10,445 nucleotides of DNA. It comes from Verrucomicrobiia bacterium. Lineage in GTDB: Bacteria; Verrucomicrobiota; Verrucomicrobiia; Limisphaerales; DTLC01. The notes beneath the pieces are model-generated. The model saw only the letters and a list, made by a program, of their open reading frames with translations, did not search any database and had not been told where the DNA came from. The translations under genes and the position numbers were made by a program. Below are positions 1 to 7,189 of this stretch, in pieces. Position 1 is the first letter of the stretch. Every line of letters starts with the position of its first letter. Location of the stretch: contig JANWZY010000069.1 of the NCBI GenBank assembly GCA_025061935.1, positions 1 to 10,445 on the forward strand, read 5' to 3'.

Positions 1-1
1 A

Positions 2-1024
2 GTCATCCCTGTCAAGAAGAAGCCGGTCAGCCGCACAGAGGTGCAAAAGGTTTCTATGTTGGTGCGGGCATTGCTCGAGCGCAGGCATTTAGAAATCACC
101 TTCCCTCGTGTGGAAGGTTATGTTTTCGACGTGCGCCAACGCATTCGGGTGAATCATGTGCTATACCTCACGATAGATCCCGCGAATGAGCCGACGCAGG
201 TGGTGATAAAGCCTGCGGCAGGCTATCACGTCGGGCGTCCCGATCGGTTAGGTCCAGGCGCCGAGGTGCTGCACGACCGAAGTCAGTTCCATCTCGAAAA
301 GCGGCTGCAAGCAACCGTGTATGAAATCGCTGCCGAACTGACCCATCGCCTTAAAGACAAACGCGACGACTGGAGCGCGCGGCACATTCTGTTTCCGCAA
401 GTGCTGGGCATCGTTTGGCAGTATCTGGAGAAGCGAGTAATCGTGGTGGACAAGGACACACCGCTGGAGGAAATCGCCTTGCTCAAGTACAAGCAGCGCA
501 TCATCGAACGCCTAACCCAAGCAATCGAGCCTGACACACAAGCTGGAGAGCCGCCGCTATTGCCAGTGATCGAGCGGTTCCGCCCCATCGGCTCGACATC
601 GGAAGTGCTTTTTCGTACTGTTCGCCCCACCGTTGGCACGACAAAAAGTCACATAAGCCACGTCGTGCTAGACGCGACGAAATGGGAGCACAGCGTCGCA
701 TATCAGTTGGAACGAATGCCTGAAGTGATTGCTTACGCTCGCAACGACCACCTGGACTTTACCATCCCGTATGAGTGGCAGGGTGCACGGCACGAGTACC
801 GCCCAGATTACCTTGTCCGCCTGCGTGGCAAGGCCGGGAAGGAAATCAATCTCATCTTGGAAGTGAAAGGCTTTGTGTCTGCGCAGGATCAGCAGAAGGA
901 GGCAGCGGCCAAGAGGTGGGTCAAAGCAGTGAATCATCACGGCGAGTTCGGAAAATGGGACTTCAGGGTGTGCGAACAACCCACCGCATTAAAAAAGCAT
1001 ATTTTAGCGGTTATTGAAACCTGA
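2..1024 (+). CDS. Type III/BPTD_3080-like restriction endonuclease, C-terminal part (5' partial)
   Basis: The reading frame is open from the first complete codon at position 2, so the gene begins outside the window and only its last 340 or so residues are seen. A GTG at 41 is merely an internal possible start; residue numbers here count from it. The visible part ends in a PD-(D/E)xK nuclease core: YRPDYLVRL (P255, D256) followed by INLILEVKG (E274, K276), then a basic helix with KRWVKAVN. This arrangement and the preceding all-alpha/beta region match the C-terminal end of large Res-type proteins (helicase motor in front, nuclease at the end) annotated as type III or BPTD_3080-family restriction endonucleases. 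These proteins use ATP to track along foreign DNA and cut it, usually with a partner methyltransferase. The helicase motifs and any methylase would lie to the left and cannot be checked here. Family call fairly sure; exact system type unknown. Confidence 0.85.
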   Translation, partial: VIPVKKKPVSRTEVQKVSMLVRALLERRHLEITFPRVEGYVFDVRQRIRVNHVLYLTIDPANEPTQVVIKPAAGYHVGRPDRLGPGAEVLHDRSQFHLEKRLQATVYEIAAELTHRLKDKRDDWSARHILFPQVLGIVWQYLEKRVIVVDKDTPLEEIALLKYKQRIIERLTQAIEPDTQAGEPPLLPVIERFRPIGSTSEVLFRTVRPTVGTTKSHISHVVLDATKWEHSVAYQLERMPEVIAYARNDHLDFTIPYEWQGARHEYRPDYLVRLRGKAGKEINLILEVKGFVSAQDQQKEAAAKRWVKAVNHHGEFGKWDFRVCEQPTALKKHILAVIET

Positions 1025-1501
1025 GGTTTGTGGACTGCCCAATCTGAGAGCGTGGCCGAACCTTAGACGAACGTCGCTTGCTAGAACACAAACCCACGTT
1101 GGTTAGACCAGATTTTATCGGAAACACAAGCCGGTCCGCCGCCCTTGCGCCCGACAGCATGCCCTTGGAGTGGTACTCTTCGGCGCCGAACAATTCATAA
1201 GCCCCCGTGCACGAGCGCGGCCCAGGTAATTGCTCAACGACCGTGGTCGGCCGCAGCGGGCCGGCTAAGTTAGCAGCAATCCATTACAGGTTCCTTGAGA
1301 TGCCAGTAAAAGCCAACATCACACGGCTTGACAAAGGCGAGCTTGTGCTCAGCCACGCCATTTTCCGGCAGCCGGTCGAGATTGCCTTCCCGAAACCGTC
1401 ATACCTCCAAGAAGGCACTGCGCATGCAACGTGGGAATGCCCAGGACCGTTCGGGGACTTGATAAATTTAGCAGCGTAACTAGCTGGGCTAGATCGTGTT
1501 C
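1025..1501. other. 477-bp stretch between convergent genes, no convincing gene
   Basis: This gap lies between the 3' ends of the restriction gene (+) and purD (-). Two short open frames exist: 1207-1479 (+, GTG start; an inner ATG lies at 1300) and 1011-1193 (-). Neither has a strong ribosome site, a recognisable motif or a family resemblance, so I do not call them. Base composition is a little less GC-rich than the flanking genes. Two small perfect inverted repeats are visible: GCTAA-G-TTAGC near 1264-1274 and CTAGC-TGG-GCTAG at 1480-1492. The second lies just past the purD stop and might help to end transcription, but it has no T-run. It may be eroded sequence at the edge of an accessory island carrying the restriction gene (inference). 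Confidence 0.5.
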
Positions 1502-2821
1502 CTAGGCCGACACGCCGCTGGGCGCCCGGTAATTGAGTGCCTTGGCGGCGATGTCGCGGCGGTAAAATGCGCCGTCGAACCGGATGCGTTCCACTGCCGC
1601 ATATGCGGTCTCGCGCGCCGCGCTAAGGTCTTTGCCCAACGCTGTGACGCCGAGCACGCGCCCGCCATTGGTCACAATTGCGTCCCCTGCCCGCGCTGTG
1701 CCGGCATGGAACACTTTCACGTTTTCGAGCTGGGCAACTTCATTCAGGCCCGTGATCGGCTTGCCTTTCTCGTATTTGCCCGGATACCCCGCACTGGCCA
1801 TGATAACGCACACGGCCGCCTCGCGCCGCCACCGGAGTTGGATGCGGTCGAGCGTACCGGTTAGGCAAGCGTCAAACAGTTCGACTAGGTCGTTTTCGAG
1901 CCGGGTCAGGTAAACCTGCGTCTCGGGGTCGCCGAACCGGACGTTGAACTCGAGCACTTTCGGGCCGGTCCGGGTGAGCATGATGCCCGGGTAAAGGAGT
2001 CCGCAGAAATGGATGCGTTCGGCGGCGCAGCCGCGGAGCCACGGCCCGAGGATGGCCCGCTCTGCGGCAGCCAGCTCGGTATCGGTCAGGAAGGGTGTGG
2101 GCGAGTACGTGCCCATGCCGCCCGTGTTCGGGCCTTGGTCGCCGTCGAACGCGCGCTTGTGGTCTTGTGAGGTCGGGAAAAGTTTTGCCGTCTTGCCGTC
2201 GCACAGCGCGTGGAACGAGACCTCGATGCCGTCGAGCAGTTCCTGAATCACGATTCGCGCGCTTGCTTGGCCGAATTCTCTGTGTACGAGCATCCGTTGA
2301 ATGGCTGCGTCGGCCTCGGCCATGTTTCGGCACACAATCACGCCTTTGCCCAGGGCCAGGCCGTCAGCTTTGACCGCGCATTTGCCGCCTAGCTCGGCGG
2401 CGAACTGGGACGCCAGCGCCGGGTCGGTGAACACGCCGCCGCGCGGGCACGGGATGCCGTACTTTTCCATGAATTGCTGCGAGAAAACTTTCGAGGCTTC
2501 GAACTGTGCCGCTTGTGCCGTCGGCCCCCAAATCCGGAGCCCATGTTTTTGGAACAGGTCAACCACGCCCATGGCGAGCGGGTTGTCCGGCCCGACCACG
2601 GTCATGTCCGGCTTGCGCTCGAGCGCGAACGCGAGCAGTGCCGGCAAGTCTTCCGCGCCGATGTTCACGCATTCGACCGGCGCGCCTGTGCGCGCGACCC
2701 GTTCCATGCCGATGCCGGCGTTGCCCGGCGCGCACCATACTTGTGTGACGTGCGGTGACTGTGCGAGCTTCCACACCAACGCGTGCTCGCGCCCGCCTGA
2801 ACCGATGACGAGCAGTTTCAT
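1502..2821 (-). CDS. purD: Phosphoribosylamine--glycine ligase (GAR synthetase)
   Basis: This is the ATP-grasp enzyme that joins 5-phosphoribosylamine and glycine to make GAR, the second step of de novo purine synthesis, in the cytosol. The protein has 439 residues, close to the usual 420-430. Visible family signatures are the N-terminal GSGGREHAL (7-15), CAPGNAGI (30-37), VVGPDNPLAMG (75-85), the ATP-grasp lysine segment AVKADGLALGKGV (149-161), the stretch DHKRAFDGDQGPNTGGMG (220-237) and the metal/ATP site EFNVRFGDPETQ (291-302). The frame stays open upstream for 98 more codons, but the ATG at 2821 opens exactly at the conserved MKLLVIGSGG and has an A-rich AAAAAAGG just ahead, so the longer version is rejected. 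It is a single gene transcribed away from the AhpD-like gene. It shares the pathway with purM further right, but the two are not adjacent. Confidence 0.97.
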   Translation of the reverse strand: MKLLVIGSGGREHALVWKLAQSPHVTQVWCAPGNAGIGMERVARTGAPVECVNIGAEDLPALLAFALERKPDMTVVGPDNPLAMGVVDLFQKHGLRIWGPTAQAAQFEASKVFSQQFMEKYGIPCPRGGVFTDPALASQFAAELGGKCAVKADGLALGKGVIVCRNMAEADAAIQRMLVHREFGQASARIVIQELLDGIEVSFHALCDGKTAKLFPTSQDHKRAFDGDQGPNTGGMGTYSPTPFLTDTELAAAERAILGPWLRGCAAERIHFCGLLYPGIMLTRTGPKVLEFNVRFGDPETQVYLTRLENDLVELFDACLTGTLDRIQLRWRREAAVCVIMASAGYPGKYEKGKPITGLNEVAQLENVKVFHAGTARAGDAIVTNGGRVLGVTALGKDLSAARETAYAAVERIRFDGAFYRRDIAAKALNYRAPSGVSA

Positions 2822-3099
2822 GGCCTTTTTTGCGCCGGAACTTACACAAGTCAGCCGCGCGGCAAAAGTCCTTGCATCGGCCGTATCTACAACGTTGACC
2901 TGCTGTGGCGCAGGCGCATTCGATCCTGGACCTCGCCGCGTCTGGCACGGTGAGTTTGCCCGGGTCGAGCCCATGGCCAAATTCGCTGCTTGACCTGTGC
3001 GCTGTGCCGTACGAGATTTACGCCCGAGCCGGGCGGCGCGCCGGCCCGAACGCGCGCTGACCTGGAAGCGAAATGGACCCAGACCGAACCGGAAAAACA
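2822..3099. promoter_or_regulatory. Divergent intergenic region, purD (-) / AhpD-like gene (+)
   Basis: The 278 bp between two divergent start codons must hold the promoters of purD and probably of the rightward series, unless the latter has internal ones. A TTGACC at 2990-2995 could be a -35 box for the + strand, but the best AT-rich -10 candidate (GATTTA, 3015-3020) sits 19 bp away and is poor. I see no clear purine-repressor palindrome or riboswitch fold by eye. The open frame that extends purD upstream through this region is treated as a by-product of high GC. Confidence 0.4.
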
Positions 3100-3456
3100 A
3101 TGGACAGCACACCAAAAGCTTTCTTGGAAAAGTTCAAGTCAGACGTCCAAAGACTCCGCCAGGCCGCCCCGGACACGGTAAAAGGTTTCGGCACATTGTT
3201 CAGCTCGGTGATGAAAGACGGGGCGCTGAGCACGAAGCAAAAAGAGCTGATTGCCCTGGGGATCGCAGTTGCGCAGCGGTGCACGCCGTGCATTGTTCTT
3301 CACGTACAGAAGTGCCTCGAGGCTGGCAACACGCCTGCCGAGATAATCGAGGCGGCAGGTGTCGCCGTGATGATGCAAGGCGGGCCGGCATACACGCATT
3401 TGCCCGTGGTGCTCGATGCGCTCGATGCGCTGCAACCGCAACCTGCGGCTCAGTAG
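3100..3456 (+). CDS. AhpD-like / carboxymuconolactone decarboxylase-family protein
   Basis: This is a small all-helical protein of 118 residues from the ATG at 3100; an in-frame ATG at 3073 would add nine residues. I prefer 3100 because MDSTPKAFLEKF resembles the usual family N-terminus, but both starts have a weak GGA-type ribosome site. The core signature is E49 followed by the C61-T-P-C64-x3-H68 motif, the same Glu/CxxC/His spacing as the AhpD active site, then GxxxxEIxEAAGVAVMMQGGPA typical of the AhpD/CMD fold. Members act as thiol-disulfide (alkylhydroperoxidase-like) reductants, but many of these short stand-alone forms have no proven substrate. No signal peptide is seen, so it is probably cytosolic. 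It is followed after 72 nt by a metal transporter and then the cytochrome bd genes, which fits a redox-stress role (inference). Family sure, function not. Confidence 0.9.
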   Translation: MDSTPKAFLEKFKSDVQRLRQAAPDTVKGFGTLFSSVMKDGALSTKQKELIALGIAVAQRCTPCIVLHVQKCLEAGNTPAEIIEAAGVAVMMQGGPAYTHLPVVLDALDALQPQPAAQ

Positions 3457-3515
3457 AATGGGTGCTTGAGCGGACTGCGCCCAAGCGAATAACGGACCCG
3501 AGTAACGGTCGGACG

Positions 3516-3520
3516 TAAGG
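3516..3520 (+). promoter_or_regulatory. Shine-Dalgarno site of the ZIP transporter gene
   Basis: TAAGG lies 8 nt before the ATG at 3529. It is the clearest ribosome site among the + strand genes here and supports that start over the second ATG at 3538. Confidence 0.6.
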
Positions 3521-3528
3521 TCACTCCG

Positions 3529-4377
3529 ATGCATGGCCATGAGTCACAAGCGGATTGGGTCTTGGTAGTGTATTGCGTTGCCGCCGTGCTTGCGGCACTG
3601 GCCGGCGGCGCGTTGCCGGACCTGTTGAAGCTTACGCATACGTGGTTGCAGGTGGCAGTCAGTTTCGTTGCCGGGTTCATGCTTGGGCTTGCGCTGCTAG
3701 GTATGTTCCCACACGCTGCGGCCGAGTTGGGTTCCGTCCAAAAAGGTTGCGCATTTTTCCTGGCCGGGTTCGTGGTCATGTTCTTGTTACAGCGGTTCCT
3801 GCCGTTCCATCACCACGATGTGGCAGAAGGCAGTCCGCCGGCACCGTGCGGGCATACGCATTCGTTGGCTGAACGGGTCACGCGCGGGTTGGATTGGGTC
3901 AGTGTTACGCTTGGGCTTGCGTTCCACTCGATTTTTGACGGTGTCGCAATGGCTGCGGCTGTGCAAACGGAACAGCCTGGTCGGACCGGGCTGCTCGGGC
4001 TTGGCACCGCGCTCGCCGTGGTTTTGCACAAACCATTTAGCGCGCTGGCTATTGCCACACTCATGCGCGCCAGTGGCACCGCGCCGCATTGGCGTCACAT
4101 AGTTAGCCTGGCATTTTCACTTGTTACGCCTCTGGGCGCGTTGCTTTTCTATTTCGGCATCGGATTGTCAGGTGACGAACACCCTGCGTGGGCAGCGGCT
4201 GCATTGGCGCTGTGCGCAGGCACGTTTTTGTACATAGCCAGTGCCGACCTGGTGCCCGAGTTGCAGTACCACGAGCACGACCGCGTCAAGTTATCGGTCG
4301 CGTTGCTGGCGGGACTTTGTGTGGCTGTGTTGATCGCGGTGTTCGCGCATCCGCCGCATGCAGATTGCGTACATTAG
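3529..4377 (+). CDS. ZIP-family divalent metal transporter
   Basis: This is an inner-membrane protein of 282 residues with about eight hydrophobic segments, and a ZIP-type importer of Zn2+ or related divalent metals by family. A first helix (about 10-30) leads to a second and third (about 40-60 and 73-90). A His-rich cytosolic-type loop follows (FHHHD at 93-97, CGHTHS at 107-112). Segment IV carries H133-S-I-F-D137-G, the counterpart of the ZIP HSxxDG/EG motif. Segment V carries LHKPF (H167, K168, P169) in place of the usual HExPHE. The end has GTFLYIASADLVPELQ (231-246), a strong ZIP hallmark. I recall the HKP variant as a bacterial ZIP subgroup, so it is not simply damage. The N-terminus is MHGHES, another possible metal site. 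It lies 72 nt after the AhpD-like gene and 71 nt before cydA. Metal specificity and direction cannot be read from sequence. Confidence 0.88.
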   Translation: MHGHESQADWVLVVYCVAAVLAALAGGALPDLLKLTHTWLQVAVSFVAGFMLGLALLGMFPHAAAELGSVQKGCAFFLAGFVVMFLLQRFLPFHHHDVAEGSPPAPCGHTHSLAERVTRGLDWVSVTLGLAFHSIFDGVAMAAAVQTEQPGRTGLLGLGTALAVVLHKPFSALAIATLMRASGTAPHWRHIVSLAFSLVTPLGALLFYFGIGLSGDEHPAWAAAALALCAGTFLYIASADLVPELQYHEHDRVKLSVALLAGLCVAVLIAVFAHPPHADCVH

Positions 4378-4448
4378 CGGGTGCCAAGGCTTATCCGGCC
4401 GCGTGTCGGGTGCGCAAGTGAACTGGTTCGTTTAACGCGGTTTTAAGT

Positions 4449-5807
4449 ATGGATGCATTGACGCTAGCGCGCATACAGTTCGGGCTGACCGCTGCGTTCC
4501 ATTACATTTTCCCATCGGTTACGATCGGTCTGGCGCTGCTACTCGTGTATTTCGAGTGGCGCTGGCTCAAGACCGGGTCGGGCATTTACCAGCAGCTCGC
4601 CAGGTTCTGGACCAAAATTTTTGCGATTGCATTCGCGTTCGGCGTCGCCAGTGGCGTAGTGATGGAATTCCAATTTGGGACGAACTGGTCCGCCTATGCC
4701 AGGTTTGTGGGCGACGTGTTTGGCAGCCCGTTGGCAGCGGAGGCTATTCTGGCGTTCTTCCTTGAGTCGTGCTTCTTGGGCATAGTCGTCTTCGGCTGGG
4801 AAAAGGTAAGTCGGCGATTCCACTTTTTCGCCACATGCATGGTGTGCCTTGGGGCGCACCTGAGCGCGTTGTGGATCATTGTGGCCAACTCATGGATGCA
4901 CACGCCTGCGGGGTTTAAAATTGTCGAGACCCCTGCCGGGCCGCGGGCAGAAATCACGGATTTCTGGCAAATGGTGTTCAATCCTTCGACGCTCGACCGC
5001 TTATCGCACGTGCTGAGCGGGTGCTGGCAGGCGGGGGCGTTTCTAGTGGCCAGTGTCAGTGCGTTTTACCTGCTTAAAGGCAGGCACATCGAGTTCGCGC
5101 GCGCCGGGCTGAAGCCGGCCATTTGGTACGGCACAGCAGCGGCTGTGCTTTCGCTTTTGACTGGACATCAAAGCGCTGTGGGCGTGGCAAAGCATCAACC
5201 TGCCAAACTTGCAGCGTTCGAGGGACTGTACGAGACGCAGTCGAATGCGCCGCTGACGCTTGTCGGGTGGATCAACGAGCAACAGGAGCGCGCCTATGTA
5301 GTTGGTGTCCCCGGCCTGCTCAGTGTCCTAGTCCATGGAGATGCGTCCAAGCCAATACCGGGCTTGAGGGAATTCAAGCCTGAAGACCGGCCGCCGGTGA
5401 ATTTAACCTTCCAGGCGTATCACATCATGATCGCAATCGGCTTTAGTATGATTGGCTTGGGGGTGATAAGCCTGTTGATGATGTGGCGCGGCCGAGCGAT
5501 TTCGGCCAGATGGCTCTTGCGACTGTTGACTATTTCGTTCCTCGGCCCGCAGATAGCAAACCAGGCGGGCTGGCTAGCAGCCGAGGTCGGGCGCCAACCT
5601 TGGGTCGTGTACGGACTGCTCCGGACCGAGGCCGGAGTTTCGCCCAACGTTTCAGCCGGTGCCGTGCTCGGCTCGCTCGTCATGTTTGTGGTGGTTTACG
5701 GGCTGCTCTTGGCAATTTTCATTTGGATTATGCTTGGAAAAGTCCGGCACGGCCCGGAGCCGGACGCCGGACTGCCGAAGTCTGATGAACCTGGCGCAGC
5801 GAAGTGA
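4449..5807 (+). CDS. cydA: Cytochrome bd quinol oxidase subunit I
   Basis: This is the haem-carrying subunit of the membrane oxidase that passes electrons from quinol to O2, typically with high oxygen affinity. It has 452 residues with about nine membrane helices. Residues aligned with E. coli from memory: H18 (His19 haem ligand), E98 and E106 (E99/E107 proton path), H187 (b558 ligand), M327 (the second b558 ligand, Met393), E379 in WLAAEVGRQPW (b595 ligand Glu445) and the GRQPW block at 381-385. Quinol-site residues K253 and E258 are kept in AKLAAFEG. The loop after them is much shorter than in E. coli (522 residues), so this is the short Q-loop form. The residue two before the Met ligand is His325, where E. 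coli has Arg391. The start ATG at 4449 has a weak ribosome site. The TGA overlaps a GTG (GTGA) in the frame of cydB. Almost certain. Confidence 0.97.
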   Translation: MDALTLARIQFGLTAAFHYIFPSVTIGLALLLVYFEWRWLKTGSGIYQQLARFWTKIFAIAFAFGVASGVVMEFQFGTNWSAYARFVGDVFGSPLAAEAILAFFLESCFLGIVVFGWEKVSRRFHFFATCMVCLGAHLSALWIIVANSWMHTPAGFKIVETPAGPRAEITDFWQMVFNPSTLDRLSHVLSGCWQAGAFLVASVSAFYLLKGRHIEFARAGLKPAIWYGTAAAVLSLLTGHQSAVGVAKHQPAKLAAFEGLYETQSNAPLTLVGWINEQQERAYVVGVPGLLSVLVHGDASKPIPGLREFKPEDRPPVNLTFQAYHIMIAIGFSMIGLGVISLLMMWRGRAISARWLLRLLTISFLGPQIANQAGWLAAEVGRQPWVVYGLLRTEAGVSPNVSAGAVLGSLVMFVVVYGLLLAIFIWIMLGKVRHGPEPDAGLPKSDEPGAAK

Positions 5808-5905
5808 GGCACTACCAAGTGTATGGTGGCCAGGTTGACCTTTGGCACAGCGATCGGATTTCGGGCCAGTTTGGGCGGTTTTGCAACAACCTCATTCCTG
5901 GCGGT

Positions 5906-6928
5906 ATGAGCATTGATCTAAACTCGATCTGGTTCGCGCTGCTTGCGGCGCTGTTGGCAGGCTACGCAATCTTGGACGGGTTCGACCTCGGCATAGGCGC
6001 GCTTTACCCGTTTGTCCGGCGCGATGAGCACAGGCAGTTATTGCTCCGCGCAATCGGACCTGTATGGGACGGGAACGAGGTCTGGTTAGTGGCCGCTGGC
6101 GGCGCGCTCTTCGCGGCGTTCCCACACGCATATGCGACAGTGTTTTCCGGGTTTTACCCAGCAATGATTTTACTGCTCCTCGCACTGATCATGCGCGCGG
6201 TATCCATCGAGCTGCGCAACATGCGCCAGACCGCTTGCTGGCGCCGAGTTTGGGACGCTTGCTTCTGCACCGGAAGCGTCCTTGCAACTCTGATCCTTGG
6301 CGTGGCGATTGGGAACATCGTCCGCGGGCTGCCGCTTGATCCGCGCCACGAATTCACAGGTACACTGGTGACGCTCCTCAACCCCTACTCAGTATTTATC
6401 GGATTAACTGTGCTCGGGCTGTTTGCACTTCACGGCGCCGCTTACGCCGCCCTTAAGTCAGATGGCGAGCTTAAGGAGCGGTTGAAGGGACTCGGAATTA
6501 AAGTGGGCTTAGCCGGCACCCTACTTTTGGCCGCAGCGCTACTGATTACTTGGGCTACGTTGCCCCACGTAACCGCGCGGCTGAAGGCTGCACCGTGGAT
6601 ACTTGTGCTGCCTGTGCTCAGCGTCGTATGTGCAGGGATAGCCGTGCGGAAACTTTCGCGCGACGCGACACGGTGCGCGTTCTGCTGGACCGCTGCGGCC
6701 ATACTGGCAACGATGGCACAGGTAGCAGGAGCGCTATACCCGAATCTTGTCCCGGCTGTACCTGACGCAGCCAACAGTCTCACGATTTACAACGCGGCGT
6801 CGTCGCAACGCACATTGAAAATAATGCTCATCATAGCTGCGGTAGGACTGCCGCTTGTGTTTACATACACGATCATTCTGTACCGGACATTTAAAGGCAA
6901 AGTCGCGCTTGCTGGGCCGGGCTACTAA
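5906..6928 (+). CDS. cydB: Cytochrome bd quinol oxidase subunit II
   Basis: This is the structural partner of CydA in the membrane: 340 residues, a usual size for the family's shorter members, with about eight or nine helices. Signatures are GYAILDGFDLGIGAL (19-33), GPVWDGNEVWLV (51-62), FSGFYPAM (80-87) and, at the end, SLTIYNAASSQRTLKIML (291-308) followed by a last helix and RTFKGKV. The start at 5906 is chosen because MSIDLNSIWFALL is where the family begins. The frame is also open back to a GTG at 5804 that overlaps the cydA stop, which would add 34 residues without any family resemblance. The ribosome site at 5906 is weak (GGCGG). It is co-transcribed with cydA in all likelihood (98-nt gap). 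No cydX-like small gene or cydCD is visible beside it. Confidence 0.96.
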   Translation: MSIDLNSIWFALLAALLAGYAILDGFDLGIGALYPFVRRDEHRQLLLRAIGPVWDGNEVWLVAAGGALFAAFPHAYATVFSGFYPAMILLLLALIMRAVSIELRNMRQTACWRRVWDACFCTGSVLATLILGVAIGNIVRGLPLDPRHEFTGTLVTLLNPYSVFIGLTVLGLFALHGAAYAALKSDGELKERLKGLGIKVGLAGTLLLAAALLITWATLPHVTARLKAAPWILVLPVLSVVCAGIAVRKLSRDATRCAFCWTAAAILATMAQVAGALYPNLVPAVPDAANSLTIYNAASSQRTLKIMLIIAAVGLPLVFTYTIILYRTFKGKVALAGPGY

Positions 6929-6929
6929 C

Positions 6930-6965
6930 CGGGGCACGGCGCGGAGCCGCAACCCCGCAGCTTTT
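6930..6965 (+). terminator. Probable terminator after cydB
   Basis: Two nt after the cydB TAA, CGGGG (6930-6934) pairs with CCCCG (6953-6957), and inside it CGGC (6937-6940) pairs with GCCG (6946-6949) around the loop GCGGA; small CA/CAA bulges separate the two stems. A TTTT follows at 6962-6965. The position and GC-rich stem suit an intrinsic terminator for the rightward transcript. The T-run is short and spaced by CAGC, so this is moderate evidence only. Confidence 0.4.
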
Positions 6966-7189
6966 GTCGGAGCGAGCAATTGCGCCGTGCAGAAAAGCTT
7001 ATTGGATTTCTTACAGCCACACTGTCAAAGGCTCTGAGCGTAGGATAGAAAAACACACCCAGAACGACAAACTGTGCTATTGGCCTGACCCGCAAACGCA
7101 ATCTTGTGGGAATGTTTTCTGGGTTAGTACCTAGGTGCACAGGCACAAACCTCGGGGCTAACGGGAACTAGCCAGCCGTTTTGGGAGTC
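6966..7189. other. Gap between convergent cydB and the 659-aa gene
   Basis: There is no credible gene here. A weak hairpin, GGCTA (7156-7160) with TAGCC (7169-7173) around an 8-nt loop, lies just past the stop of the minus-strand gene and could end its transcript, though no clear T-run follows in that direction. CCCAGAA (7058-7064) and TTCTGGG (7117-7123) form a distant inverted repeat that may be chance. Confidence 0.3.

Noticed and set aside
1048..1070. Possible tRNA T-loop (GGTTCGGCC on the minus strand)
   Set aside because: It lacks the GGTTCRA consensus, and no acceptor stem or anticodon arm can be built around it.
1011..1193. 60-residue minus-strand open frame
   Set aside because: It overlaps the end of the restriction gene, has no ribosome site and no family likeness.
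1207..1479. 90-residue open frame on the + strand
   Set aside because: No ribosome site of note, no recognisable motif, unusual composition; kept only as part of the gap description.
1872..2333. Long secondary open frames antisense or out of frame within purD
   Set aside because: They are high-GC shadows of purD: Arg-rich, no motifs, fully inside a firmly identified gene.
2822..3115. N-terminal extension of purD by 98 residues
   Set aside because: The conserved family start MKLLVIGSGG lies at 2821; the upstream open frame is low-complexity, Arg/Ala-rich and overlaps the divergent gene.
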